Shown: positions 48,311 to 60,690, numbered from the stretch's first letter. The stretch: 64,000 nucleotides of DNA from Lithospermum erythrorhizon (GCA_019722365.1 JADFUC010000851.1:49135-113134), one strand, 5' to 3'. Notes: generated from the sequence alone by a model not told the origin. Program-made: numbers and translations.

Positions 48311-48989
48311 TGTATAAAATGTGGATAAAATTATTAAATTTATTTACATTATTATTTTGATGCATATCAAATTTATTTGAGTCAATTAAGACATCAAAGT
48401 TTGTTGATTTTTAATCAATTAAAAAAAATTGAGCGCTCTTTTAAGGATTGAGGGAATGAAAACTATTCTTTTATCTAAAAGTTTGCACGAAATGGAAATT
48501 TCTAATTGTTGTATGGACTACGGCCAAAACATCAATGCCTAATAATGGTGCTAATGATTCGGGTAATTGGATATCACCCGAGAACCTGACCACTTTATCT
48601 AGTCTAATACTTACTCGGTAAGCTAATCAGTCCCTAAACTTGAGTTTTTTGCTTAGCGATACCCAATTACCATGGGTAACCCAATGAACATCTAAACTTA
48701 TTTGAATATATGTCAAAATATAAAATCCGGACCAAAATACCCCAAATTTGGAATGATATATCTGGATCGAAATATCCAAGATGTGGAATCAAATATCCAA
48801 ATTTTTGAATGTCATAGAGGCTACTTTGAAACCGAATGAGAACCTAGATAGAGTATCACTTCGCGTGTTATGGTATCACGATACGATTTCGATCAATTTT
48901 TTTGACCCGATGTCGAGATTCTTTACCGTGCGCCACTAGTGGTAGCAAACTACTATAAAAGTAGTGGCCCTTCATTCCTTGTATGTTTG
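48311..48989. other. Unassigned segment with short tandem repeats
   Basis: No gene. 48712-48810 has four to five imperfect repeats of about 30 bases built from ATATCC, AAATTTGGAAT and AAATA. Upstream, 48545-48680 contains repeated ggYaaY-style words (gggtaattggatatcacccg, taccatgggtaacccaatga). Confidence 0.4.
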
Positions 48990-49991
48990 TGTTGGAAATA
49001 TGAGATATTAGATCTCATAAATATGACTGTTGAACAATTCGATTGTACAATCGATTTACTTACATTTAATTATATTCAAAATAAGATAAGTTCATACTAT
49101 ATGTTCGATTGTTCGAAAATTAACATGTTAGAATTACCTCGCATTGACATTAGGGGTTATGATGACACTAGGGTCGGTCGCAATCTATATATTATCTTAT
49201 GTTTAATTCGGCATAAATTAATATATTACTCTTGTCAATCCGAACTAGAAGGTCGCGCCACAACTTGAGGTCAAAAGCTATAATGCAAATTATAACTTCC
49301 CGAGGTTAAAGGGTAGCTGTGAAAATATTAGAGAAAAATTCCAATTATAGAATTTCACCATAGGGCCAAAAATAACACATAATAAAAGGGGTTCACAGAA
49401 TGTTCTTACAGGTTCTAAATTAGCCAGAAACCAAGCCTATATAAAGGAGTTTAAGGTGAGATTTTTCCTTTAGTTAATTCATTTAATAATTTTTTAGAAA
49501 GATGAAAAGAAAACCGCTATCCTGCCCCTCTTATTCGGCCATCGTGGAAGAAGAAAATTAACTTTATTCCTCGCTTAAATTCCTTTGTACACTTTAATTA
49601 TTCTAGTAAAATCGAAGGAATGGTTTGATCAATCGTTGGTGAGGACTTTTCTTATAGACAACCTATTTTGGTTGTTTGAAGTCTTGTCTAATCATGTTCC
49701 GCTGCAACTTGAAGATGTAAGGTACATACAATATATCTCATTGAATTATTGTATAATATTTGATGTTAGTATAATCCGTAAAACCCAACAATTTGAACAT
49801 CGATATATATTAAACTCTACGTACACATATTACCTATATTTTATAGTTGTCTTTCTATTAGTGTATAAATTAATAGTGAATATTTACCATATATCATTGT
49901 ATTGGGTTAGCCCATATGATTTGTATATCTTGTATATATAGGCTACACATATCATTGTAATATTGATTCAGTCAATAATAATATTCTTACA
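48990..49991 (+). mobile_element. Ty1/copia 5' LTR
   Basis: The right end is well fixed: ...tattcttaca is followed at once by the primer-binding site. The left end is proposed at TGTTGGAAATATG (48990), a common start of plant copia LTRs, giving 1002 bases. One TATA box (49438-49446, inside gcctatataaagg) lies 448 bases in. The stretch 49940-49985 (tatataggctacacat.tcattgtaatattgattcag) is typical of copia R-U5 ends. Frames at 48939-49268 and 49585-49941 are by-products. Confidence 0.6.
49438..49446 (+). promoter_or_regulatory. Copia LTR TATA box
   Basis: TATATAAAG in the middle of the LTR, spaced suitably for transcription to start about 30 bases on. Confidence 0.5.
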
Positions 49992-50005
49992 TGGTAATCA
50001 GAGCC
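49992..50005 (+). promoter_or_regulatory. Copia primer-binding site
   Basis: TGGTAATCAGAGCC matches the initiator tRNA-Met complement with a single extra A. It directly follows the LTR terminus. Confidence 0.88.
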
Positions 50006-50250
50006 TTAAGATCCTACCCTAAATTCCCTCCACTTATTTCTCTTGTTTCTTGCCGCAGTGCGCGCTACTTTTCAATAAACAAGAGCCTCTAACTCCAAGA
50101 CTACTCCAGCAAATTAACTCTAACCCAAAATTTACTACTTCAGCAAATCAACTCTAATCCAAACCAAATTTTTTTTCTTCCTTTTTTTCCCTTGCTCCGC
50201 CACCCCACTTTAACATAGTCAACTTCATCTCTTTTCCTTTCTAATCAACA

Positions 50251-50460
50251 TGGCCGAGGACTCCCCTGCCTCCTCAAACCACTCTCCTACTCCCATGACC
50301 TACCCGTCCCACAAGCGATCCACGATCATAAATTGCACACTTGCTTACTTGCCGTCTCGAATCTGGCTCGTATTTAAATTTCACTGCAGGCTGGAAAGCA
50401 TTTTGTATTTTACATGGTAGGAACTCTTCAAAATTCATTCTGGGTTCTCGAGTCATCCAT
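50251..50460 (+). pseudogene. Possible copia gag start, truncated
   Basis: About 245 bases behind the primer site, after a pyrimidine-rich leader, an ATG opens MAEDSPASSNHSPTPMTYPS. The Ser/Thr/Pro-rich acidic beginning fits copia gag, but the usual L...NY..W core does not follow. Text after about 50400 does not fit, so the element is cut here. A minus frame at 50274-50456 is a shadow. Confidence 0.35.
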
Positions 50461-51200
50461 CATATTAACTTCCGCCTAACATTGCAGACACGATTCGTAT
50501 AATAAGGGTTGGGACCCAGCTGCGATCTTCTTGTGGAAGTAGATTTATGCAGTATATCTACGGATCTGCGCACCATTATTGAAAGCAGTCTTATGACTGC
50601 AAGCTTGGAATGACTTGGGATATTTTTAGGGACAATGAAAGTTTTCGAGCCGTTACCTGCGAAGTGTGAACTTGACTCGAGGAAGTGCGGTTGTCAATCA
50701 GCGATTAAAAGCAATGATAGATTTTCAACGATAAATAAATAAATGACACGTGAAAATGGTAACCCGATTCGGTGCCTAAGCGGCACCCGTCGAAGCGGCA
50801 AGCCCGAGGAAAAGCTTTCGCTATAAAGATGAAGTTATTACAGTAGGGACTTCTGTTTGATCTTCCACGTTAATTGGCGCTACTACAACCTTATTTATAT
50901 GAAATAGGATCCTTTATTATGCCATTTATCGACACACACAGATCCTGATACAACGGGAAATGAATACTCTTAAGAAGGTTGTTCTGTTTGGTATTTATAA
51001 CAATCGTACAATAGTTTTAGAGAAGCGAAGTAAACTCCTGACTTGGCATTCGCTCACCAATCGACACTCAATAAATCTTGCTATGAATATTAGGTTGAAC
51101 TTTTTAGCAAAACTTATTTTCGGTAATCCATCTTCAAAAAGGCCTTAGATCCATTTATAATTAGAAGTCATAGGGTTTAATTATTGTTTTTTTTTCGGAA
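50461..51200 (-). mobile_element. Probable 3' LTR of the reversed SIRE-type element
   Basis: The segment 50735-50815 (aaataaataaatgacacgtg, then ttcggtgcctaagcggcacc) has the layout of LTR text found in plant copia elements (TTTAACGTGGTTCGGTGCC...). The copia LTR at 26915-28271 has a comparable piece at 27150-27180. It lies behind the extra ORF on the minus strand, where a 3' LTR is expected. Neither terminus could be fixed. Open frames at 50960-51148 and 51253-51459 have no domain. Confidence 0.35.
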
Positions 51201-51548
51201 TCTTCTAAGTCTGCCCGCTTCCATAATCTGAGAGTCTACCAAAACTTGATTCTTGCCATTAAATAGCTTGAGTCGTACAGCTCAAAACTTGCCATTCATG
51301 AATCAGTTGAATAAAAGTAATTACTATACTTGTGTTCCCACTGAGAGCCATCCAGGCCCAGCCTTAAAGAGGCGCGTAAGCATACAACTGCGTCGTTTAA
51401 CAACATGGCGCTTGTTTGAGCATTGTCCGTGCGGAATGGCATCTGACAACGGTCAGTAGTGAAGAAAAACTTCAGCCAACCACACACTATGAGCTCCCCT
51501 TTAGGTAAGTTTTCATGACAAATCCCACCCATGCGGTGACCTTGAGTG

Positions 51549-53116
51549 TTAAAACCACAGGCAAAACCGAGGCAGTTGCTTGATGATCACTGATGGTGAG
51601 AGATTTTGCATCTTGTGAGGACAATGCTTCCTTTCTCGAGCATCGGGGATCTTTGTGTGACAGTAAATTTGCCGAATAAAATTTAGAGAACCAAGTTTAA
51701 TAATTTTGCTCGAACCTTTGGCGTGATCAACCACTTGGTCAAATATTATCTCTTTCAAACATTTAAATGGTGCTCGGAATAGCCCATTACAAGCGGCGTC
51801 GCTTGCTAGAATCTCGACAACATTGGTGTTGTTCGAGGTAGGAACAAGATTAGCGATAGATGCTTTATGGAGAACAACGTACGAGACTTAGAGAGGAAGC
51901 ATGGCGTGGCACGGCGTACGCCCAGGCTGCGGTGAGTTCTTGATGATGTCCCCAGCAGTGGCTCAGTAGAGCACCAAATGCATTGAGTCCATGTCTTTGG
52001 TTGATGATCATGGGGCTAAATTTAAGGATGTGTCCCGAGCACCACCTTGTGGAACATAGGAGCCTAGTTAACAATATCCTCAGGCAGGCGGCCAGAAAAA
52101 TTCCCCGGACAGTGAGGCCAATGAGGCCCGATGTAGCCATTAAATTAGGCAACCCCAAGCTTGAGATGTCGTATAGGTCGATTGTTGTTGGTGGCATCGA
52201 TAGAAAACCTCTGGCCAGAATATTCCTAGCACATACGAACTTCCACCTTGCGGCTAATTATTACTCCATAGAGACTCTACTCATTGACCTCGGTTTCTTT
52301 ACTCATGCTTAATTCTTCTATTGTGAATACGGTTGCGAGAGTCATTGACTCTCGTTTGCAGACTACCATGGCCCTTTTCTCTTCCCAGAGGACTCCATGT
52401 ATTCAATAACAAAGTCAACGCCTTTCTTTTTTGGAATCTGATCCCACTTCACACTTCTCTTTGAGTCCACTTTTGCGCTCATAAGCCCAGCCTTCATTTA
52501 CCCTTTCTGTCATACTATTTCTCGGCGGCCATCTTAAAGATCATCTAAGTCGGCTTTTCTTGCTACCGGTGTTAGAGGACTCTCCCCTAAACCAAACTTC
52601 TCTTTCTTCTTTTCAAAGGCCGCAGTACTGGCCCTAGTTCTTCTCTTACCAGCAGTCGATGAGACAATTACAATGTCATCATCTTCTTCAGTGTCAGTAG
52701 TTTGAGAGGGTGGCTTTCGAACAAATCTCACGAGGGGGCCCACGTTTTCCATGGCGCTCTGCGGTCTCCCTCCTTTTCTTTTAGATAAGAATTTTGCGAG
52801 TTGGCTCTTTAGGAGGAGGCGGGTATTATCAGGTTTATGGCTTGTTTCGTAGGAGGGAGGAGATGGGCAGGTTTAACCGTGATTCTTCTCTGCGTCATCG
52901 TCGCTAACTTCATGATAGAATTAAGTCTTTGTCAACATTATCCTCGAGGCCTGAGACCTAGGAGATTTTCTCAGGGAATTTTGACCTTCGAGATTGCTAC
53001 TTTTAGTCTGATCTCAGAACTAGGGTTAACGGCACTTCTGGGCTTCGGCGGCGATTTGGGACTTTGGTGCCTAAATGTTAATGAGCTCTCGCCGTCACTC
53101 ATAATTTCCAGCCCAT
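51549..53116 (-). pseudogene. Extra ORF behind copia pol, plant-transposon-protein-like
   Basis: On the minus strand a decayed frame starts at 53116 with MSDGESSLTFRHQSPKSPPK, a Ser/Pro/Lys-rich tail. It continues as MENVGPLVRFVRKP...TEEDDDIVIVSS and KRRTRASTAAFEKKKEKFG (52752-52534). The core follows with GQRFSIDAT.NNRP (about 52220), and near the C-terminus KEIIFDQVVDHAKGSSKIIK (51758-51690). The charged N-terminal tail, the V.G..F..D....N..L block and the late IIF..V..H....... block are those of the plant 'putative transposon protein' family often annotated near retroelements. It follows the copia pol directly, where SIRE-type elements carry a third, env-like ORF. Function unknown; broken here. 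Confidence 0.55.
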
Positions 53117-53509
53117 GAGGAGATTGTTGGGTTTCTTGACCGACACAAGCCCCAGAGGGAATTACCTGAGAGGACGAGTTCCCCAGTTACACTGAGCCGC
53201 CCAGCAGCTGCTTGTCTTTAAGCGCGTTCTTTGAGTATTCAACATGATGAGTGTTAAGGAGGCTTTAGGGAAGGGCGATAGGTGGTGTGAGTTTGTGGGG
53301 ATGAGGATGTGAAGAGATTGTGAGCTTGGTGTATGATTGCAGTTTAGTGGGTGAGTGGAAAGAACATAACCGGCTACGCATTCTTTGAAAAGAGGTATTA
53401 CCTGATAAAAGACGAAACCAATTCTCCAAATGTAACCGTTAAGCCAATTTTTAACTCATAGTTATAACACTCGGCTTTTATTAGGGTGTTATAACCTTGA
53501 GCTAATTGC

Positions 53510-54628
53510 TATTTGTTTATCACGCTACAACCCCATTTTGCCGGATGTTGAATTGATTAACGTCTAAACCTTTCATAAGAATATCGGCCGGTTGTTTGCT
53601 CATGCAACACATGTTCCGGCTTGGCAACCCATCTTCCACCAAATTCTATAATGATGATGTTGCATATCCTATGCTTAGTCCGACTATGTTGAACAGTTTT
53701 TGGAAATGCTTATAGCGCTCGTGTTGTCGCGGTAGAGAGTCGTGACTCTGGTTTGACACCGTATTCTTCTAGCGTCACATTTCATCAAATTAGTTGAGTA
53801 CAAGCGCTCACTGTTGCGTATATTCGGCTTCGTGGAAAGGGACCTTGGTACGCTAGCACTGCTGAACCCGAGGAGACAGATTGTTTCAACAAAGAAACAT
53901 CCTCGGATATTGCTCTTTTACATCCTTCGTGTTTCTGCCGGTCGGCGTCGCGGTGTATCAATGAGGTGTTAGTATCAAAAAGTATATAAGAGTCCATGGT
54001 TATACGTACGCTATATGCCAGAATTCTCTTGACAAAGTTCAAATGACTTTCTTTGGGATTGGCTTGATATCATGTAACCCACAGTGTCTTATATCAGGCG
54101 ACTTGCGGTGAGGTGGAGTAGACTGTCGTGCTTCTATAAGTATCCGTCGACATCTTTCCATGCAGTCATGGTAACTTTGGGTGAGTAATAACATAGTTCT
54201 TTTATTTTTTAGATGTTCGATCAGAGCTTCTTACGTCGTGTTCTTGGCATAATCGGTTTGAGAGATGAAAATGCTATCTTCCATTTGATTAATCGGAACC
54301 CCAGAAAGGCGTGCCCGATTCTCCCACCCGTACTCGTCCTAAAGTGCGCACTCCATTTGTTGAACATTTGTTTTACTAGGTGGTTTGACACCTTAGAACT
54401 TATCTTCATCGACATAGATTTGAAACTAAATACATCCCAGTTCTTTATCCACTTTTTATGAATAAGGTGTTATCAGCTCCTCAGTATATCCATTTTATCA
54501 AAAACACGGTGGAGTCTCGTACGAAACTCGCGAGACTTGCTTGAGACCATAGAAACCTTTTTGGATTTATATACACGTATTCGAGTTTGGGCATCAAATA
54601 AATCCTTTTGGTTGTTCAACATAGACCT
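53510..54628 (-). pseudogene. SIRE-type copia reverse transcriptase-RNase H remnant
   Basis: On the minus strand: end of the RT region with NNQKDLFDAQ and a shifted YINPKRF.WSQAS block (54610-54530, the KK.LYGLKQAPR place); DNTLF (about 54475); LLHLTAS (about 54110), the family's SLLYLTASRPDI; then NPKESHLNFVKRILAYSV (54063-54010), a hallmark of SIRE-type copia. RNase H follows: SLIHRDADR, RAISEDVSLL, PFPRSRIYATVSACTQLI (53945-53786), VQHSRTKH-like text (about 53690), and QPADILMKGL with NQFNIRQNG (about 53600-53545) at the C-terminus. Frameshifts are frequent. The 5' part is cut off exactly at the Tekay LTR terminus (54629), so the Tekay element inserted into this copia element. Confidence 0.82.
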
Positions 54629-57381
54629 TGTAACGACCGCCCAGTCGGCCATACAGTGAAGTCATTAAAATCCGAACACGAGTCACGAGCAGATGGGCGA
54701 CTGGAGTTTAAAATACAATTCGTTTAAATCCAAAAATGTGATCCGCAATTAAGTTTCCCCAATCCAAAGCGGTTTTAAAATTTACCAATCCATCGGTGAT
54801 ATCGGCTTAATGAGCCATATATATGAACCTGACATATCCCAAAATAAAGTAATGCGGGCAAGGCGCAACGGATGATGCGATGCGTATCACGAAAATACAA
54901 AATGGCAATGACGGTAAATGAGGCTAAAGTTTCAAAGGAAAATACAGCAATCAAAGCGGTTAATGACGCGTAAATCGGTATGAGGATCTCGCCACCCGGA
55001 GTCTTTTAGCCACTCGAACAAAACTCTCGAAACGACTCTTGGCTCAGTGGCCGTCTCTGTCGACTGTATGAATAAATGCGCCCAATCGCGAAAAGGGGTG
55101 TAAGCGCGAGGCAGTGAAGCATAACACGAGGGGTGAACTTGCAATACAGACGAGTCAATCAATAATATAATAGTCAAATATGAATAAAATACACATATAT
55201 CGGGACTACCTAAAGGTCATACAACGTAATTCCGTAGAAATCTCGAGACATAATACATGAAGATATAATAGAAGGTTCAACAAGCTGCAATTTAGGAAAA
55301 TCGATAGAGCAATGGCGACTAAAACTCTAGTCCTTGAGCCTCCTATCTCTCATGTCCCGCGATTGCTCCGTCATACAATGCGCGTATCTTCGATCCGTCT
55401 ACACTGCGGGAATGGACTAATCCATGATCACAACATACCGCTGATTATAAGGCCAAAACAGCTTATACACAAAGTATAAAGACATAGCACTTTTATCTGT
55501 GAGAAGTATAAGACATGTATTTCATCTGTTAAAAAGTCTGAGGCACGCATTTCTTGTACAAGTATAAGGCACACCCCGATCTTATACATAAGTATATTGC
55601 CTTGCAATACTATCACAGTAATTATATCGACCATGCCTGCTGACAAAGTGATCAAAAGACTCATGCAACTCTTATGCCGAAGTATAAGGCCAAACCCCTT
55701 GTTATCTGGTAGTATGGGGCCACGCGACAATGCACGGAAGCGATCAAAGAGAGTCATACGGCTCTTATACCCCGAAGTATAAGGCCAAACCGCCTGTTAT
55801 ACCGTAGTATAGGGCGATAGCGTCGCATATCACGCAAGGAGAAATCGCCCCCTAATCCACTGCTAATCCCAGCTGTGAATTCGCTTTGATACCGAGTCTT
55901 CGAGTCATAGATAACTTTCAACCATCATCTCTCCCGATAACCAGTACTTTCTGCTCCCGGACAATATCGGCCTTAGCGGCTAAAAGCGTCTGTCGTAAAG
56001 TCAAGCCATGATGCCAACAAGGCGCATAATCATAAGTGCCCGTAAGGCCACGAAATCATAAGTGCGAGCAAGGCCCACGGAAATCGAAATATAAGTTGGG
56101 AGTTCGAGCTATTGCCTCATTGCAATGCTGCGCCCACAGAATATAATCACGTAATCATATAAAATTACATGTATATCATTCTCACGTAATCATAACGCAA
56201 TGGCAATGTATATCGTTCTCGCATAATCATATCGTAATAACATGTATATCGTACTCGCATAATCATATCGCGTAACATGTTCACCTGATTTAAAGAAGTA
56301 AATGCGTAAAGTAACTTTAGTGAATAAATTTTCGCCTCTGCTATTTACCATGAGCCTTGAAAAACAATCAAGGTAAGCGCCACTTTCGCGATCGGCCTAA
56401 AGCGACGCGAAAGTATAATCGAGGCCTCACTAACATACCGGCGTTCTAGAAGATGCATAACCAGCTCTTAGGGAACTATCTATGATCGCATGGCCGGATG
56501 GCCTCGAATTATAATCGGCCGGACCTTGTGTCGATTCCTTCAAATTCCGTCTTATCGCTGTTCTAGTCGACTTATAAGTTATTACAGCCAATCATCGAGT
56601 CCATAATTAACGATCTATACTCAGAAATATCGAATTATAACTTCGACTTGGAATTTACACTTTTGACATAACACCGCTTTAATCAATTTTAAATCACCAA
56701 TTTAACATCATGCTGCAACTATAATAAGGTCCCGATATAACCTCTACGCATTTAAAGTCTTATAAAAATATCACGTAAAAGTCAGCGAAACCTAAAGTCA
56801 ACTACGACCGCCGCGTCCTCAAACGATCTCTAAATCAAATTCCATCGCTCGAATAAATCGCGGAACCAGCAACCAATAAGATTTATCATAAAATTCCAAT
56901 TATGGAAAAAGTCATAAATTATTATGTCAAAACCCGAAATATCTAGAAAACAAAATTTAACTGCATACTTCGATAGAGAATGATGGAAATAATATTCTGG
57001 CTTGATCTTGATTTGGCGACAATCGAAGAAATGGAAAATGAAATTTTTTAAGGGGAGAGAGTGAATATTCGGCCATGGCGAAAAGATGATGATGAAGTGT
57101 TTGATAATGATGATGGAAGATAAAAGCGTATTTGAATATTTAAAAGCTTCGAGGTCTGGATTCGGGTTTGGTTAATTTGTCCGCTATCGTGTAAATCCTG
57201 AGGAACCGATTCCAAAGATAAAATATTCCATGTAAAAACTACTAAATTATAAATGTAATTCAGTGCAAAAAAATTTTCTGAAATAATATTATCATCGAGG
57301 TGTTTAAAATATCCCACGGGTCCATGGGCAGAAAATTTAAATTTTTTTTTTTTTTTAAATGCTTGAGGTTGTCTGATACCA
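54629..57381 (-). mobile_element. Tekay 3' LTR of the reversed element
   Basis: Plus-strand ends TGTAACGACCGCCCAG and ctgatacca; 2753 bases. It is a direct copy of 60694-62545: shared runs include gtgatccgcaattaagtt, cctgacatatccc.aaaataaa, gagtcaatcaataatataat and ataatcatat. It carries a minisatellite of about 99 bases with the palindromic core ATACCGTAGTAT (55690-55815). The low-coordinate end resembles the inverse of the LTR end at 34153, so this is a related subfamily. The T-run (57342-57356) lies near the LTR start. Confidence 0.82.
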
Positions 57382-57412
57382 CGCTTCAATAAAATTTCGA
57401 CCTCGAGAATTT
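57382..57412 (-). other. Polypurine tract of the reversed Tekay element
   Basis: On the minus strand, aattctcgaggtcgaaattt followed by TATTGAAGCG just before the LTR TG. Equivalent to 31552-31586. Confidence 0.65.
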
Positions 57413-57719
57413 ATGACCTAGTGATCAAGCGAGAACAATATAATAACACAAAATCAAATATCACACAAAATAAAAGCAATACTGCTCACTCGAAATGATG
57501 CGTCCTACTGACGACACAAGTGTCATCTTGAAATTCTAGATTCGATCCGCAGCTTCTTGGTCGAACTCGTATGGTAATCTCCCGTCGCTTCACAGGCTTG
57601 TCAAAACTGACTCCGGTGTTTCATCTCTGGGTCGCTTTGATTTCCCACTACACTCGATTAAAGCCGACTCTTACGTTTACCTTCAGGTGGTACTTTCGAT
57701 AGTCAGTCATAATCAACGA
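57413..57719 (-). other. Remaining bases where integrase should be
   Basis: Only about 300 bases separate the LTR side from the end of RNase H, where an intact relative has integrase and chromodomain (about 2 kb). I see no integrase motif here. An internal deletion is the simplest reading. Confidence 0.5.
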
Positions 57720-59230
57720 TGAACTCCGTCGCCCCTCCTGCCTCGAAATTCAAATCTCTGCGTCGGAAGATATTTCAAACTCTTGTTAAATCGTATTTAA
57801 CCCCCACTCTGAATGTCTCCCAGCAGCCTTGGCGACTATGCTTGGCAAATGCGGTGGATAGTTCTTCTCGTGGACTACCGGCTAATAGGAAGCGTAAGCG
57901 TCGCTACAGGTGCGTGAAACTATGGCGCCCCGATCACGATGCGGCATCACTTATAAATCACGTAGCCCTCAGGCAGGGCGGTATCGCCAGCTGGGCGAGT
58001 CAACTTCCCTTTAGTATCACTGAAATAGTCCTCGCAATCATCATCCCCGAATAGCGGAACCCGCTTTTAGAGGGGTCCAGCGTGGTCGGTAGTCATGATG
58101 AGGAAAGAACTTTGATGAATCTCTATAAGAACCGGTGGCAGAAACTCACAACCTCGGTCACTTGGGGCGCTCCCCAGTGTTCTGACCTCATACATACGTG
58201 GATCAACAAAATACCCTCGCCGAAATAACATGACCCAGGGGTGCCTTTCGCTGACGAACTCACGTTTGGAAAGCTTGGCATACAAGCGAATTGTTGTCTG
58301 AGTCCTCAGCCTGTCTGAAATGCCTCTCGTGTTCCTCCTCCCCATACGAATATATATCGGAATATCGTCAGTAGATACCACTAAGCTTCATCCGGTCTCG
58401 AAGCTTGATTCGTGGCGAATCCATGGGTTGCCGGTGCATTTGTCGATCCAAATGGCATGTGCAAACTCACCAATAATCCCTCTTGAGAGATCGGAAGCTT
58501 GATTTGAATATCTAACTGATCCTGTTGATGATAACCCGGACATGAAATCCGTCTTGAGAACACGCAGCATCCTTGGTGATCAATAAATGCGTCAGTGGGA
58601 AATGGGTTTCGGTTCTTAATGAATTGACACATTCATTTGCCTATAGTCGATGCACGACTCGTGAACCGTCCTTCTTTTCACAAGCAACCCAGTAGTGCTT
58701 GAGATACACTCGATTACGATGAATCACTTGTCAGCAACTCCTCTAGCAGGAATTCGCAATTTCTGATTCATTTGGGCAAATCACATGCAGTGGAAGAGAA
58801 ATTGGTCTTGTGCAGAATAACCTCGACTAGCAAATTAGGCCTCCTTTAAATTGGCAGGTAGTCCTCGGGAAAAACATCCTTGAACTCTCCCCAACGACCC
58901 CAGCGCATCCTCGGTGCATTCTGCTACTCTATTCAAATGTTATATCGAAAGAACCCGTCGCCCACTTTCCGAATCAATCTCTAGCGCCGAGTCGCGTCTG
59001 GCTTCGAAGGCAAAAATCTTTGTCTCCCTGAAATCGGATATACGGTCTTCCAGAACCCACAAAAGTAATCTCTTTCCGATGGCAATCAAATAGGCATGAT
59101 GTTTCCCCGGCAATCCATGCCGAATCGTCCATCAGAAGCTCAAATGGAAGTAAATCAACAAGCAACATGGCCCGACCACGAGCAATCAAAGGGCCGGTCT
59201 CCATATGCAATCTAACATATTGACCTCCTA
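57720..59230 (-). pseudogene. Tekay protease-RT-RNase H remnant
   Basis: On the minus strand. Protease tail: LLVDLLPFELLMDDSAWIAG and CHRKEITFVGSGRPYIRFQG (59160-59020), collinear with the plus-strand Tekay copy at 28.46 kb but slightly better preserved. Reverse transcriptase: shifted H-QGCCVFSRRISCPGYH (58590-58530; VFSKIDLRSGYH in intact relatives) and MPFGSTNAPATH (58459-58424). RNase H: GDDDCEDYFSDTKGKL, ALPEGYVIYK (about 58045-57955), and KSLKYLPTQRFEFRGRR (about 57785-57735). Catalytic loops are damaged by shifts. Frames at 57719-58054 (plus) and others overlap as shadows. Confidence 0.82.
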
Positions 59231-60561
59231 CGAAGTGTCATAATCTGAGTGGAGCAGAGGCGAAGCACGCATCCCCAGTTAAAGGCATAAATAGCTACGA
59301 AGCAAAAGAATGCGTAGCCAGGAATCAAACAACGCCTGGCCTCGATATCATCTGAAATAATGTACATTTCACAGGGGTATCCTGCGCCTCGATGTGCTTG
59401 TGAATCGGCCTCGACTGACTCATTCAGTACAACTTACCAGCATCTCACGAGGTCCTACAGCTCCATATCCGGCCTCCACGGCCATAATCGACTCACAGGC
59501 TCACTTAATATAGCCTCGGCCGAGTGGTCTTTGAAGCTCCATACAGGAAGAGCTGGGGACACTCATGTAAATATCACTTAGCTCTTTGCTTCATGGAATA
59601 TTTCCCTCTCAAGCAATCTGCTGCACATTGCTGTCGACATAGCAGTAGCAAGCCCGGATACCTGCGGACCCCGGAAGACTACTACGGACCCCGCCCCGGA
59701 TCTCGAGGGAAGCCAGTGCGAGGAAGGGTAATGCTAACAGGCGGGCCCGTCGAGGAAACTGCCCAGTAGCTACTGCCAGACGACTCTGCTGGTCCGTCCT
59801 CCTACGAACTCTAGAGGCTGAGGTACTGCCGAATAGAAAGTCACCAGTCGACTCACCATAAGTCATTTCGCCTGCAGCTGCCGACTCCATTTCCATCTTA
59901 ATTTCTAAACATGGAAACTGTCAAAACTTCAATCGGTGAGATCACGGTGATGTATCTCCCCGATAATCCATCCCTGAATCTAGTAATCCTCTTCGCCTCT
60001 ACTGGGAAAACATCTGGAAGTAGTCGGCACAAATCAACTGAGCTTGTCTCGTACTCTCGGCGACCTCGAGCCACATTGTCAAGCGAAATAAAGCTACTCC
60101 TGCTCCCAGCGCATTGTGGGTCTCAGCGATAATTCTCAGGAAGAGCTGTCGCTCCCGAAACATAGACCTCCTACCGCCCATTCCAGAGATGCACCAAGTT
60201 CTCCCACATGGTCACGAGCGCCTCGTAAGTCTATAAATGTAAAAGCTTATCTCATCATGTAATCGTAATTTAAAAAATCCGCCATGTCGGATGAATTTCA
60301 ATAGCACATACGAAACCCCACGAAAACCCGGTGGATTCCCTCTTGAAACCGGTCCAAAACAACTTCCTGCGGAATTCGGCCCGCTGTTGCTGAGCTACTG
60401 GCATTCGCGCCTCTCTGAGGTCACCACCGACTCCGCCAGCGTACCAGAGGGCGTACTCCAGGACCTGGCGGTCGCCCAATACTCGTGGTATACCACTGCA
60501 ATTTCGGCCTCTGCAGCCTACTCAAGGCGCCTCGGCTACCTCGCCCAGCGCTCGGTGACAT
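59231..60561 (-). pseudogene. Tekay gag remnant
   Basis: On the minus strand an ATG at 60561 begins MSPSAGRGSRGALSRLQRP, the Arg/Gly-rich gag start of chromoviruses (MPPRRG... in relatives). Further on, RRRTDQQSRLAVATGQFP (59810-59755) is the basic linker before the zinc knuckle, and ACYCYVDSNVQQIA (about 59650-59610) is a damaged knuckle (CYxCGxxGH... in relatives) with the second half lost. The start lies about 115 bases behind the primer site. Many shifts. Plus-strand frames here (59360-59769, 60291-60638) are shadows. Confidence 0.62.
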
Positions 60562-60677
60562 CTCGGCCGGTCTACGGAAGAAAAACAGAGACTTATACAA
60601 AAGACACCGCTCTTCTCGGCTTCAAAGAAAAACAGTAGGCCTGCCAGCCCAGCACAGATCATAAGTAACTGAAACCT

Positions 60678-60690
60678 AAGCTCGATACCA
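60678..60690 (-). promoter_or_regulatory. Tekay primer-binding site
   Basis: Minus strand TGGTATCGAGCTT, the initiator tRNA-Met type, three bases from the LTR end at 60694. It fixes the direction of this element. Confidence 0.8.

Noticed and set aside
51983..52312. 109-codon plus-strand frame
   Set aside because: Antisense to the extra ORF of the copia element; no recognised domain, and the minus strand explains the coding signal better.
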